Shown here in pieces: positions 7,894 to 16,879 of a stretch of DNA of 64,000 nt. Each line of letters begins with the position of its first letter. Within the stretch, counting starts at the first letter, position 1. Source of the stretch: Clostridium_B lapidicellarium (GTDB lineage Bacteria > Bacillota > Clostridia > Clostridiales > Clostridiaceae). The position numbers and the translations under genes are program-made. The notes beneath the pieces were generated by a model, which saw nothing but the letters and a program-made list of their open reading frames with translations, was not told where the DNA came from and ran no database searches. The stretch is from the NCBI RefSeq assembly GCF_041224415.1, contig NZ_JBGFFE010000001.1, forward strand, positions 248,001-312,000, read 5' to 3'.

Positions 7894-8970
7894 TTAATCA
7901 ACACATATTAAATTCTTGGGCGATTTTGACAAAGCCTTACCACCATTTTCAGTTACCACAAGTAGATCCTCTATTCTAACTCCGCCAAAACCCGGTATAT
8001 ATATTCCAGGTTCATCACTTACCACCATACCGGATCCCAACTTTCTATTATTTCTATAGCCGATTATAGGTGCCTCATGAATTTCTCTGCCGACTCCATG
8101 TCCCAAGCTGTGTCCAAAATTTTTCCCATATCCCTTTTTGCTTATATAGTTTCTTGCAACGGCATCCACTTCTATTGCGGGAACTCCCGGCTTATATGCC
8201 TTTAAAGCCAGTTGTTCAGCTTCTAGTACTATATTGTATATCTCAACCATTTTTTCAGAAGGCTTACCTATTACAACTGTCCTTGTCATGTCAGAGCAGT
8301 ATTCCCTGTAGACACATCCGAAATCCAATGTCAAAAACTCACCTTTATTTATAACCTTTTCCGTAGCTTGACCGTGAGGAAGACTTGATCTAACTCCTGA
8401 GGCAACTATAGATGGGAAAGACAAGTCACTTGCACCCAATTTTTTCATATAAAATTCCAGTTCAAGCCCCACTTCTCTTTCTGTCATTCCGGCCTTTATA
8501 AACTCCAGCATATGTTTAAATGCCCTGTCCGCAACAGCAGCCGCCTCTCCTATCAATTCCAGCTCATGATCATCTTTTACTATTCTTATTTCCTCTACCA
8601 TTCCCTTCATAGGAACAAGCTCACAACCCAATTTGTCATTCAAAATCTCATACTGGCTGTAGGAAACTATATTTTCTTCAAACCCAAGTTTCTTAACATT
8701 ATTTTTCTTTACTAAACCTGACAAAAAGTCTACAAAAGTCGTACCTTTATTATATTCTAAAACTTCATAATCTTTTACCTGCTGCGATGCCTGTTCTGTA
8801 AATCTCGAATCCGTTATGAAAAAAGCCCTTTCCTGTGTTATAAGTGAAAAGCTCTCATTTCCTGTGAATCCGCTCAAATAATTTCTATTCGGATCACCTA
8901 TCAACAAAACAGCATCCAAGTTTCTCCCATCCATAGCTTTTCTTAATTTTTCAATTCTCTCTTTAAACAC
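7894..8970 (-). CDS. M24 family metallopeptidase (Xaa-Pro aminopeptidase type)
   Basis: A creatinase-type N-terminal domain (residues 1-125) is followed by a pita-bread catalytic domain. All five metal ligands are visible: Asp in TLDFGC, Asp in CSDMTRT, His in GHSLGHGVGREIHEAP, Glu in SDEPGIY, Glu in GVRIEDL. It removes N-terminal residues before proline or cleaves Xaa-Pro dipeptides. I choose GTG at 8970 because GGGGAGG lies 7 nt upstream and the resulting 358 residues match the family; the frame extends to 9042 without a ribosome binding site. Its position upstream of efp is conserved in Firmicutes. Confidence 0.92.
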   Translation of the reverse strand: MFKERIEKLRKAMDGRNLDAVLLIGDPNRNYLSGFTGNESFSLITQERAFFITDSRFTEQASQQVKDYEVLEYNKGTTFVDFLSGLVKKNNVKKLGFEENIVSYSQYEILNDKLGCELVPMKGMVEEIRIVKDDHELELIGEAAAVADRAFKHMLEFIKAGMTEREVGLELEFYMKKLGASDLSFPSIVASGVRSSLPHGQATEKVINKGEFLTLDFGCVYREYCSDMTRTVVIGKPSEKMVEIYNIVLEAEQLALKAYKPGVPAIEVDAVARNYISKKGYGKNFGHSLGHGVGREIHEAPIIGYRNNRKLGSGMVVSDEPGIYIPGFGGVRIEDLLVVTENGGKALSKSPKNLICVD

Positions 8971-9094
8971 TATAATTCCTCCCCTAATAATGCAATACAA
9001 TCTATGGATAATTGTATTAACTCCCTCACATAACATTGTCATACTCAGACAATGCTATTTTATCAAAATTTGTGATTATTTGCAAACTTGGGGC

Positions 9095-9132
9095 ACCTAT
9101 TTACACCAGAATCACCATAATGGTGTTTAGGT
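9095..9132 (-). repeat. Imperfect hairpin at the end of the pilus cluster
   Basis: Inverted repeat pairing 9095-9107 with 9122-9132, with a small internal loop. It overlaps the stop codon of the last pilus gene (9127). There is no clear U-tract after it, so it may be a weak terminator or a 3' stabilising structure. Confidence 0.35.
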
Positions 9133-9546
9133 AAAATTAACATCTATTTTTGCTTTTATATTGCTGTATTTATCCTGCTCTATTTTAATATTACCCATGT
9201 TGTAAAAATTATCCCTTTGCCTTATTTTTTTCAAAGTATCTGCAATTTTTTCCTTATCCCCCGATATCTCAAGCTTAACAGCTATTTTCCCATTTTTGCT
9301 CCTGGTAAAATTCAGTATCTGAACCCCATCCAAGCTATCTAGCTTCTGCAAAACATCTCCATAATTTATTGCATTTACGTTATTTAAGCTTTTCTCTGAT
9401 TTTGTTTCCTGTAATTTAAAATTGTAATTTTTAATATTCAAATTTTTAATAAGCAGACAATTCTCTGACAAAAAAAATATACAACTCAAGGTCAGAATTA
9501 ATATGATAACTCCATATACACCATTTGTCATTTTCCTCACAGCCAT
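9127..9546 (-). CDS. PilO-like pilus assembly protein (tentative)
   Basis: A 139-residue single-pass membrane protein: helix at about residues 12-29, then a short coiled segment and an alpha/beta domain (DVLQKLDSLDGVQILNFTRSKNGKIAVKLEISGDKEKIADTL in part) that looks like the ferredoxin-like fold of PilO/GspM. I assign it mainly from architecture and from being the last of three bitopic or actin-like genes after the pilins. Several close start codons exist (9546, 9540, 9531). Confidence 0.45.
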   Translation of the reverse strand: MAVRKMTNGVYGVIILILTLSCIFFLSENCLLIKNLNIKNYNFKLQETKSEKSLNNVNAINYGDVLQKLDSLDGVQILNFTRSKNGKIAVKLEISGDKEKIADTLKKIRQRDNFYNMGNIKIEQDKYSNIKAKIDVNFT

Positions 9547-9570
9547 TTCACCTCAAACAAGTTTATATTT

Positions 9571-10011
9571 TTATTTCAACCTTAAACCAATCTGCCAAAT
9601 TTTCTTTTGATCACCTGCAGTACCCAGACATTTCAAATCTTCTATTATGAATTTATTTGATTTTTCTATATCCCCAGCCAGTGAAAAACAATCTTTTTCG
9701 TCCTCCACACTAAAGTCCACATTGCCGTCATGTATGCTTATATCTTTAAAATTTCTTTCCTTCCACACACACTCATAGAAGTTTGAAAAGCATTTAAACG
9801 TCCTGTCATCATAGTCTAAATTCTTTTCCACAGGTGCAGTTTTCCTTAATTTATCTTCTAAAGCAGTCAATTTATTTTTATTTGCTATAAATAAATTGAC
9901 GAGCAGCAAATTTATTATCAAGAGCAGCACAATAATAAATTTAAATCTTCTGCCCATTTGCGTGCTTAAATTTTTAACATACCACTTGGGTAAAAAATAC
10001 AAACCCTTCAC
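9571..10011 (-). CDS. PilN-like pilus assembly protein (tentative)
   Basis: A 146-residue protein with a short cytoplasmic N-terminus (MKGLYFLPKWYVKNL), a membrane helix at about residues 25-44, and a small periplasm-like domain. Short N-terminal tail plus helix plus coiled segment is the PilN pattern, and the N-terminal tail of PilN binds PilM. Sequence conservation is too weak for certainty. It starts with GTG after AGAGGTAGG, 6 bp from the PilM-like stop. Confidence 0.5.
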   Translation of the reverse strand: MKGLYFLPKWYVKNLSTQMGRRFKFIIVLLLIINLLLVNLFIANKNKLTALEDKLRKTAPVEKNLDYDDRTFKCFSNFYECVWKERNFKDISIHDGNVDFSVEDEKDCFSLAGDIEKSNKFIIEDLKCLGTAGDQKKIWQIGLRLK

Positions 10012-10017
10012 ATTTAC

Positions 10018-10788
10018 CTACCTCTTATCTGAATATTTTAATGCTTCTTTCTTCATATCTTTCTTCACCCCATCCGAGAGATCTTCACAAAAATATGTAT
10101 CGGACAATTTTTCTATTATATCTGTATACGGAAAATCAACAAAAAATATTCGTTGAAATCTAAAATTGTTCAGTAGAACATTTAATTTCATTTGAAATTG
10201 TCTTAGAATATAAAAAAAGTCACTTTTTTTCATATTTTCAAATACATTATTAAGTACCATTTTGTTCTCATGGCATACCATAAAATATAAAATCCCGTTT
10301 CTCATCAATATAAATATATAACTTTCACTTTTTATTTTATTTCTGTAAGTTTCCCATATATAAAATTGAACCGGTACTATTCCCTTAACGCAAAAGCCCG
10401 CGCTATGACACTCTTCTATTAATTTCCTGCTGTCATAGTTCATACAGAATACCATTATTTCCAGGCTATGTCTAAAGTGCCTGATTATTCTATAAGAAAA
10501 CATTATATCATTCATTTTTTTAAATTTATTTTCAATTTCTTCTTCTATGATCCTGTATATATTCTTTCTGCCTACCTTAGGCAATGTCATGGACATCACA
10601 TACACTTCTTCCCCATGTACCAATACAACCAGCTTCTTATTTCTCAAATTCACCTTGATCTCATTAACAGAAGTAATATTTTTATTAATTTCTCCTGCAT
10701 CAAACAGGCCAAGTGCAAAATTTTTACCTGGCATTTCCCTATATACCATGCCTCTATCATCCACTTCTAGAAATACCTTATTGTACAT
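10018..10788 (-). CDS. PilM/GspL-like protein (tentative)
   Basis: A 256-residue soluble protein with no membrane segment. The part LPKVGRKNIYRIIEEEIENKFKKM resembles the PilM segment after the first actin-like subdomain. It is shorter than a typical PilM (about 350 residues) and lacks an obvious nucleotide-binding signature. I place the start at ATG 10788, 10 nt after GGGGAG and immediately after the upstream stop at 10790. It would form the cytoplasmic ring component with the PilN/PilO-like proteins next to it. Confidence 0.45.
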   Translation of the reverse strand: MYNKVFLEVDDRGMVYREMPGKNFALGLFDAGEINKNITSVNEIKVNLRNKKLVVLVHGEEVYVMSMTLPKVGRKNIYRIIEEEIENKFKKMNDIMFSYRIIRHFRHSLEIMVFCMNYDSRKLIEECHSAGFCVKGIVPVQFYIWETYRNKIKSESYIFILMRNGILYFMVCHENKMVLNNVFENMKKSDFFYILRQFQMKLNVLLNNFRFQRIFFVDFPYTDIIEKLSDTYFCEDLSDGVKKDMKKEALKYSDKR

Positions 10789-10789
10789 T

Positions 10790-11239
10790 TCACTCACACT
10801 CCCCGTCAAAAGAATAATCTACACAGCTATATAAAATTTTCCCCTTTTCAAATTTATATTCATAAATCTCCTCTTTATAAAATTTTCCATCAAATATGTA
10901 CACTGCTTTAAAACGATCCGCATTTTTATCATAATATATGAAACATTCTTCAAAATACAGTCTGACATCACCCAGAAAAGACATGCATTCTTTTGGATTT
11001 TCTCCTTCACAATCTATATTTTCAATTATGTATTTATTCAATTCAGTCAAAAGATATTCTCTCTGTCTGCCTATTGCATCCACCTCAAGGCATTTATTGT
11101 AGCTCTTCAAATTATTTGATCTAATATTCATTTCCATACTATAACAGCCGAGGGAAATAAAAATACATATAAAACCTATAAGAATTACATATATCAGTAT
11201 AAATCCCCTTCCAGCCTTTCTCTTTCCACTGCAAAACAT
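10790..11239 (-). CDS. PilX-like minor pilin / prepilin-like protein
   Basis: A 149-residue protein with a basic N-terminus (GKRKAGRG) directly before a hydrophobic helix FILIYVILIGFICIFISLG. This resembles a class III-like prepilin leader with cleavage after Gly, although the helix has no Glu at +5. The remainder is a Cys-containing alpha/beta region. It overlaps the upstream pilin gene by about 46 bp. PilX-type proteins prime pilus assembly; the assignment rests on context and topology. Confidence 0.55.
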   Translation of the reverse strand: MFCSGKRKAGRGFILIYVILIGFICIFISLGCYSMEMNIRSNNLKSYNKCLEVDAIGRQREYLLTELNKYIIENIDCEGENPKECMSFLGDVRLYFEECFIYYDKNADRFKAVYIFDGKFYKEEIYEYKFEKGKILYSCVDYSFDGECE

Positions 11240-11691
11240 TTTTTATAAAAACTGCCTTTCCCCATATCTATGGATATATAGAAAACTTTCCCGTTTTTCT
11301 CCACCTTAAAGTCCTTTATTCCCTTCAATATATTATTTAAAGTAGGGGAATTGCTGGAACCATAAGAAATTACAATACTATCCCCTTTATGCTTTTTTAT
11401 ATAATCATATCCTTCACCATCATATCTTTTTAAAATGATCATATTATTCTTTATATCTATATATTTAGCTTCTTTTACCTGATGTCCTATTATCATAAAA
11501 GCTTCATTGACATAAAACAATTCCCTGCTGTAATCAATCTCTTCCCTGTGAAGCTTCATATATTTTGAAATAACTCTTATCTGCACTATGGTTATGGAAG
11601 CCACCAATGCCACAACTAAAAGCATCTCTATAATTGTAAAACCTTTTCTGCATTTCATTTTATTTTTAATAATTTCCCCTGTAGAATTCAT
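11194..11691 (-). CDS. Prepilin-type N-terminal cleavage/methylation domain protein
   Basis: The N-terminus contains the prepilin signature KG|FTIIEMLLVVALVASITIV (cleavage after Gly, Glu at +5), followed by an extended soluble domain. I choose ATG 11691 because AAGGTGG lies 6 nt upstream; the frame opens at 11727 but earlier starts lack such a site. It is a minor pilin or pseudopilin of the type IV pilus cluster and overlaps its upstream neighbour by 26 bp. Confidence 0.8.
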   Translation of the reverse strand: MNSTGEIIKNKMKCRKGFTIIEMLLVVALVASITIVQIRVISKYMKLHREEIDYSRELFYVNEAFMIIGHQVKEAKYIDIKNNMIILKRYDGEGYDYIKKHKGDSIVISYGSSNSPTLNNILKGIKDFKVEKNGKVFYISIDMGKGSFYKKCFAVERERLEGDLY

Positions 11692-12127
11692 ATTTATCCA
11701 CCTTGACATCTCCATATATTTTTCCATAAAACTGCAGATCTATCTTCAGCACCTCCCCTGCTGCAATGTTTAAAATAATATAAGGCTCCCCTGAAGGTTT
11801 CACACTGGAAAACAAACCATAGAGTTTTACTTTTTCAATATCTTCAGACTTCAGATTGCGGCAGTCCAAATATACCCTGCCTTCTTCATGCAAATTCAGA
11901 ATATCTTCATAGCTGAAATTACATCTCACATTATTTTTTATGTATTCCATAATCAACGTATACCTATCTGCATCTTCATTGTAATTTTTAATTTTAACAG
12001 CATTTATCTGTATATAAAGGGCCGTCATAAACAATAGTGAAAAAACCGCTATGCTGCACAGTACCTCTATTAAGGTAAAACCTTTCACTGCAGTGTGAAT
12101 TGTGTTGTATTCCCCCTTTTTGTGCAT
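11666..12127 (-). CDS. Prepilin-type N-terminal cleavage/methylation domain protein
   Basis: The prepilin signature VKG|FTLIEVLCSIAVFSLLFMTALYI begins at about residue 15 with Glu at +5. The start ATG at 12127 overlaps the upstream stop (TGATG), giving 153 residues; the open frame extends to 12175 within the upstream gene. It is a probable minor pilin. The predicted mature part is about 139 residues with no additional membrane segment. Confidence 0.82.
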   Translation of the reverse strand: MHKKGEYNTIHTAVKGFTLIEVLCSIAVFSLLFMTALYIQINAVKIKNYNEDADRYTLIMEYIKNNVRCNFSYEDILNLHEEGRVYLDCRNLKSEDIEKVKLYGLFSSVKPSGEPYIILNIAAGEVLKIDLQFYGKIYGDVKVDKYEFYRGNY

Positions 12128-12579
12128 CAATATTTTATTTCCACATAAGCGGTTCCCACACACATAGTTAAACAATGGACTTCTTCCCTTCTATCCTTAA
12201 ACTTTATACTGCAGGCGTCCTGTGTGATCCCACGGCTGTCTATTTCTATCTTGTTATCATTTCTCACTTTATTCAGTGTAAAGCCTTCAGGCAATTTCAT
12301 ATAGAATATTTCATTCAAATTTACATTAAAAGTCATGCTTTCACTGCTTTGATCAAAATAAATGTAACCCCCTTCTCCTCTGCTGTCCCTGCAGTAGGTT
12401 TTGGATTTATTTATAAAATTCACAATATTATTCTCGGTTAAATCCACATCTATGTCATTGGTAATCTTGTTATAGAACCCTAAGGTAATCAAGCTAAAAC
12501 TAAATATTATATAAAATATGCTTATAGTGAGAGTCAGTTCCAGCAGTGTAAAACCTCTTGATTTAACCTTTGATATCAT
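12127..12579 (-). CDS. Prepilin-type N-terminal cleavage/methylation domain protein
   Basis: Short leader MISKVKSRG followed by FTLLELTLTISIFYIIFSFSLI, the classic prepilin cleavage site with Glu at +5. Start at ATG 12579 just after the major pilin stop (12587); the frame itself opens at 12624. The mature domain includes a GspH-like stretch (RDSRGEGGYIYFDQSSESMTF). It is a probable GspH/FimT-type minor pilin. Confidence 0.82.
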   Translation of the reverse strand: MISKVKSRGFTLLELTLTISIFYIIFSFSLITLGFYNKITNDIDVDLTENNIVNFINKSKTYCRDSRGEGGYIYFDQSSESMTFNVNLNEIFYMKLPEGFTLNKVRNDNKIEIDSRGITQDACSIKFKDRREEVHCLTMCVGTAYVEIKY

Positions 12580-12586
12580 AAAACTG

Positions 12587-13003
12587 CTATTCACCGGAAG
12601 TATTTTTAGGAAATATCTGGTCATTTCCTTTTCTCACCTTATATGAATTATTTGCGGCATCAATTTCCAAAACATATGTATCGCTGTCACTTTCATAACT
12701 TATGTTGATAAGCTGATCGCTGCCTCCGGATTCAATGCTGGCTCCTCCAGCAGAAGTGAGATTTGATATACAGCTCCGTACATCTTCTTCATTGAAACTT
12801 CCGTCATTATCACCGTAGCTTGCCATAGCCGCCGTTTCTATCTGCTTAGCCGTATTAATTGCCTTTGCAGTTTTTGCCTTGTTCTGATAAGCAGAAAATT
12901 TAGGAACTAAAAATCCCAAAAGCACCAGAATTATGGCAACCACTAACATGAGTTCTATAAGAGTAAATCCTTTTTTCTTTTTGCGTTTAAATTTTTCCAT
13001 CAT
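12587..13003 (-). CDS. Major pilin candidate (type IV pilin / GspG-like)
   Basis: 138 residues: MMEKFKRKKKKG leader, then FTLIELMLVVAIILVLLGFLVPKFSAYQNKAK, which matches PilA/GspG major pilins closely. The leader has a run of lysines before the cleavage site. I start it at ATG 13003, 10 nt after AGAAGG. The mature domain is Ser/Gly/Asp-rich. It is immediately downstream of pilC, the usual major-pilin position, and has the best-formed N-terminus of the four. Confidence 0.85.
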   Translation of the reverse strand: MMEKFKRKKKKGFTLIELMLVVAIILVLLGFLVPKFSAYQNKAKTAKAINTAKQIETAAMASYGDNDGSFNEEDVRSCISNLTSAGGASIESGGSDQLINISYESDSDTYVLEIDAANNSYKVRKGNDQIFPKNTSGE

Positions 13004-13038
13004 TATTAAACTACCTTCTTTCAATTTTTATTTAAAGA

Positions 13039-14259
13039 CTATAATGTAGAATCCATTATGCTAAATATTGGCATAAGTGCAGATATAATAAATATACCCA
13101 CAAATAATGACAGGCATATTATTATGAGAGGCTCCACAATTTTAGTCATTTTTTTTAAATACCTATCTAGTTTACTGCCAAACAGCTGTTCCAATTTTAA
13201 AAACATACCATCCATATTTCCCGTGTCTTCGCCGGTTTTAACAAGGGACAAAAACAATTTGTCATCTATTCCTGCCCTTTTTAAAGCTCCGCATACATCT
13301 TCACCTCCTTCTATATATTTTATTGACTCTTCAATTTTACCCGACAGGATATTATTCCCCAGCAATTCACCGGTAATTTTAAGCGAATCAATTATATTTA
13401 CCCCCGAACTGGTGAGTATGGCCATGGAAGAACAAATTTTAAAGATCGTAAGATCACTGAAAACCTTATTAAAATAGGGTATTCTGATTTTTATATTCTC
13501 TACAGCATTGACCACTTTGGATTTTTTGCGAAACCTGCAGTATACAATACAAATAAGAACAAACGCCCCCAAAATTTGCAGACAATGATCTCCAAGGAAC
13601 TGACAACTGAACATGACAATTTTGGTTAAAGCAGGGACTTCACCTCCATTGGAAATTATGATGTCGATGAATTGAGGCACTATATCAATCATCAGAAACA
13701 ATAGAATAAATACTGAAACCGCCAATGTCACTGCAGGATATATGAGAGAAGTTTTTATTGAAGATATAACGCTGTAACATTTTTCGTAATATTCAGATAA
13801 TTTTTTGAATATTTCATCCAGTCTGCCTGATTCTTCACCTACTTTGACCATATTTATCATAAATACGGGAAATGCATGTTTGAACTGAGCCATGCTCTCA
13901 TATAGGTTTTTTCCCTTTATTACTTCTTCCTTCACAGCTTTTAGAATATATTTTGCAGAACTTGTGCCATACTGATTTTCCAGCTCATCAAATACCTTAG
14001 ACACGGGTATTCCAGCACTCAGCATAATACTCAGCTGGCTGCACAGCACACTTATATCCATCATATTGGGCTTCTTAAAAAATATCTTTCTGTGACTTTT
14101 TACAATACTTCGATCATATATATAATATCCCTTTTCCTTCAGGGAAGATTTCAATTCAACGAACTCATATCCCTCACATCTGCCCCTGACTTTCTCACCT
14201 TGTATATTTATTGCACTGTACCTTACTATGGTATTCACCTCCTTTTTTGTTACGGGCAC
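13039..14259 (-). CDS. pilC: Type IV pilus inner-membrane platform protein PilC (GspF family)
   Basis: A protein of up to 406 residues with two repeated T2SSF domains (about 70-195 and 270-395). The first contains LCSQLSIMLSAGIPVSKVFDEL and NMVKVGEESGRLDEIFKKL; the second FKICSSMAILTSSGVNIIDSL and SLVKTGEDTGNMDGMF. Three membrane helices fit PilC. PilC couples the ATPase to pilus extension. The listed bound uses GTG 14259, overlapping pilB by 10 bp, but the best-spaced ribosome binding site (AAGGAGGTG) points to an ATA codon at 14229, which also gives a more family-like N-terminus. Confidence 0.9.
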   Translation of the reverse strand: MPVTKKEVNTIVRYSAINIQGEKVRGRCEGYEFVELKSSLKEKGYYIYDRSIVKSHRKIFFKKPNMMDISVLCSQLSIMLSAGIPVSKVFDELENQYGTSSAKYILKAVKEEVIKGKNLYESMAQFKHAFPVFMINMVKVGEESGRLDEIFKKLSEYYEKCYSVISSIKTSLIYPAVTLAVSVFILLFLMIDIVPQFIDIIISNGGEVPALTKIVMFSCQFLGDHCLQILGAFVLICIVYCRFRKKSKVVNAVENIKIRIPYFNKVFSDLTIFKICSSMAILTSSGVNIIDSLKITGELLGNNILSGKIEESIKYIEGGEDVCGALKRAGIDDKLFLSLVKTGEDTGNMDGMFLKLEQLFGSKLDRYLKKMTKIVEPLIIICLSLFVGIFIISALMPIFSIMDSTL

Positions 14260-15746
14260 ACCCTCAGAAATTCCCCATAAGTAGTAACACCTGATTTAAC
14301 AAGTTTCATGCAATTTTCCCTCATGGAAGCCCTGCCCAACTCTTTAATATTGTCCTCAAAATTCAATCTGTCATTTTTGAAAAAGTTCATTATTTCCCCG
14401 TTTCCATATGATATTTCATATATCACCGTCCTGCCCCTGTATGATTTATAATTACACCTCTCACATCCCTCTCCCCTGTACAGAACCTGTCCGGAAGACA
14501 ATTTCAATTTTTTAATTTCCTCGGAAGAGGGGACATACTCTACCCTGCAATAAGGGCATATTTTCCTAACCAGTTTCTGAGATATCACACCTATGAGTGC
14601 ATCTTGTATAAAATATTCTGGAACACCCATGTCCTTGAGTCTTATCACAGATTCGGCCGAACTATTCGTATGAAGCGTACTTATTACCAAATGTCCTGTC
14701 ACCGCAGCCCTTACTGCCATATGTGCCGTTTCCTCATCTCTTATCTCTCCAAGCATTATGACATCGGGATCCTGGCGCAATGTGCTTCTGAGACCAAGAG
14801 CAAAATCAAGCCCTGTCTTTAAATTGACATTTACCTGGTTCACTCCCTCCAGAGTGTATTCCACAGGATCTTCTATACTTACTATATTTTTTTCTCTGGC
14901 ATCTATATTGCTTATCATAGAATAAACAGTAGTGGTTTTGCCACTTCCAGTCGGTCCTGTCACCAAAATAAGGCCCGAACTCCTGTTTAGCATGTTCTTT
15001 ATTTTTTCTTCATCTTTTCTTGAAAACCCCAGTTTGTTCAAATCCTCTATTTTGTCATCTCTGTACAAAATTCTCAAGACCAATTTCTCGCCGTATATAG
15101 TTGGAAGAGTGGAGACCCTGATATCATAGTCAAATTTTCCCCTCGTATATTTCACTTTTCCATCCTGGGGAAGCCTTTTTTCAGCTATATCCATCTGGGC
15201 CATTATCTTTATCCTCGTACACAGTAAAGGATATACAGCCGTGGATATTCTTATGTACTCGTGTATGATTCCATCTATCCTCATCCTTATAGCTGCATCT
15301 TCCTGGAAAGGCTCTATATGCAGATCACTGGCTCTTTCATCTATGGCCTTATTTATAATATAATTGGCTGCTTTTATTACCGGAGAGTTCTGAAATCTAT
15401 ATCTGTCCGAAATATTTTCCGCTGTCAACTGTGAAACACTTTCATTTTCCTTTATGTCTTTCAATGCATGGTTTAAATTCTCCTTGCAATAATAGGTGTT
15501 TATCAAATCATGTATTTTTTCCCTATGAGATTTTACAAATTCCAATTCAACACCCAATATAAACTTCAATTCCTCCACTAAAGTGACATCCGGAATCTCA
15601 TCTACGGCTACAATAACCTTCCCATTGACCCGTCTCAATGCAATGAGGCAATTATCCCGGGCTATTTCCTCGGGTATTTTCCTGACTATGTCAGGTTCTA
15701 ATGAAATATCTTCCATATTTACTTTTTCCATTTTGGCAGAAAACAT
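14250..15746 (-). CDS. pilB: Type IV pilus assembly ATPase PilB (GspE family)
   Basis: A 498-residue hexameric secretion ATPase. The N-terminal T2SSE_N-like domain (1-110) is followed by the catalytic part with SDLHIEPF, Walker A GPTGSGKTTTVYSM, an Asp box SIEDPVEYTLEGVNQVNVN, Walker B PDVIMLGEIRDEETA, and a zinc-binding tetracysteine (CPYC and CERC). PilB drives pilus polymerisation. It starts the pilus cluster after a GAGAGG site, 62 bp from the upstream lipoprotein gene. No retraction ATPase PilT is in the window. Confidence 0.95.
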   Translation of the reverse strand: MFSAKMEKVNMEDISLEPDIVRKIPEEIARDNCLIALRRVNGKVIVAVDEIPDVTLVEELKFILGVELEFVKSHREKIHDLINTYYCKENLNHALKDIKENESVSQLTAENISDRYRFQNSPVIKAANYIINKAIDERASDLHIEPFQEDAAIRMRIDGIIHEYIRISTAVYPLLCTRIKIMAQMDIAEKRLPQDGKVKYTRGKFDYDIRVSTLPTIYGEKLVLRILYRDDKIEDLNKLGFSRKDEEKIKNMLNRSSGLILVTGPTGSGKTTTVYSMISNIDAREKNIVSIEDPVEYTLEGVNQVNVNLKTGLDFALGLRSTLRQDPDVIMLGEIRDEETAHMAVRAAVTGHLVISTLHTNSSAESVIRLKDMGVPEYFIQDALIGVISQKLVRKICPYCRVEYVPSSEEIKKLKLSSGQVLYRGEGCERCNYKSYRGRTVIYEISYGNGEIMNFFKNDRLNFEDNIKELGRASMRENCMKLVKSGVTTYGEFLRVCP

Positions 15747-15808
15747 CTTATTTCCTCTCTTTTCATAATATTGATATTCAGATTATATCCCAATAAAATA
15801 TTTTCTAA

Positions 15809-16879
15809 TCAATTACGGCCAAAATAAATATTATATATTCCCTCATGATCCGATATGATATTCACAGATCCATCACTCGGATCATACATAAATACATCCT
15901 GACCATTTTCTGCACCGCCAGTACCCGCAAAATACACTTTTCCGTTTTTACCCTGAACTATGCCGCCGTACCTGGAAACATCTTTGGGGAAATCGTAGGT
16001 TATTCTTGAAACTTCAATTTCCTCCTGTGAAAATTTATAAACCGAATCGGCATTTCCCTCGTCTTTTCCTATAAAAAATATACATTTATTTTTACTGTCT
16101 GCTGCAGAAACGTATATTTGTCCGATTTCGTCGCTTAAAAATTGAAATTTCCCGGTTTTATGATTGTAATAGTACAAATTCGATTCACTGCCGTTTTGCA
16201 GCAAAATAAGCAGGTTGCTTCCTGCAGCGGCAAAATAAGTGCAATATCCACCCATGTCACTTAAATACACCTGCTCTCTGTCCTTGTTAAAATCATATAG
16301 ATATATTGCATCAGAATTCTTCTTTCCCTCCATGCTCCCGTAGTATATTATCCTGTGATCATCCAGCCACTGATACAAATTTCCCGAAACCAAAACTTTG
16401 GATTTAAGTTTTATGTATTTCTTGCTTTCCAAACCATATACCTTCATACCCTGTGCACTGCCCAAAGAAGAATTTTCATAAACCCTGCAGGCAATTTTAT
16501 CTCCTCCAGGACTCATTTTTATATCCTTTGCAGCAAAAAAATCTTTAATTTCACTTTTTACTCCCCTATGCAATATAACGATCCTGCTGCCATTTTTTTC
16601 AGTTCCACCTTCATTAACCAGGTAAACATAGACTGATTTCTGCACATTATATGCCAAATCCAAAATGTTATTACCGGAAGTTTTTTCTTTAATCAATCTA
16701 TCGCCTTTTATATCAAATATATTTCCTCCATTATTCTTATTTTCAATCACCATAACATCAGAATGTGCAGGTATTTTTAAGCTTTTATCCCCATATCCAT
16801 CTCTGGCAGTACACCCGCCAAATGTAAAAATACTTAAAAATACCGCCGCACAGAATATTATTTTCATGAAAACTTTCAT
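15809..16879 (-). CDS. Putative lipoprotein with beta-propeller-like repeats
   Basis: 356 residues with a lipoprotein signal peptide: basic start, hydrophobic core, lipobox FGGC (Cys23). The mature part contains repeated blades of the type SPGGDKIACRV, WLDDHRIIYYGS and GGYCTYFAAAGSNLLIL, resembling TolB/WD40-like six- to seven-bladed propellers. The start ATG overlaps the dapF stop by one base, so it is translationally coupled to dapF. Function unknown; its place before pilB may only reflect operon history. Confidence 0.75.
   Translation of the reverse strand: MKVFMKIIFCAAVFLSIFTFGGCTARDGYGDKSLKIPAHSDVMVIENKNNGGNIFDIKGDRLIKEKTSGNNILDLAYNVQKSVYVYLVNEGGTEKNGSRIVILHRGVKSEIKDFFAAKDIKMSPGGDKIACRVYENSSLGSAQGMKVYGLESKKYIKLKSKVLVSGNLYQWLDDHRIIYYGSMEGKKNSDAIYLYDFNKDREQVYLSDMGGYCTYFAAAGSNLLILLQNGSESNLYYYNHKTGKFQFLSDEIGQIYVSAADSKNKCIFFIGKDEGNADSVYKFSQEEIEVSRITYDFPKDVSRYGGIVQGKNGKVYFAGTGGAENGQDVFMYDPSDGSVNIISDHEGIYNIYFGRN

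Noticed and set aside
15747..15808. c-di-GMP riboswitch before pilB
   Set aside because: Some clostridial pilus operons carry one, but only 62 bp separate pilB from the upstream gene and neither class I nor class II core motifs are visible.
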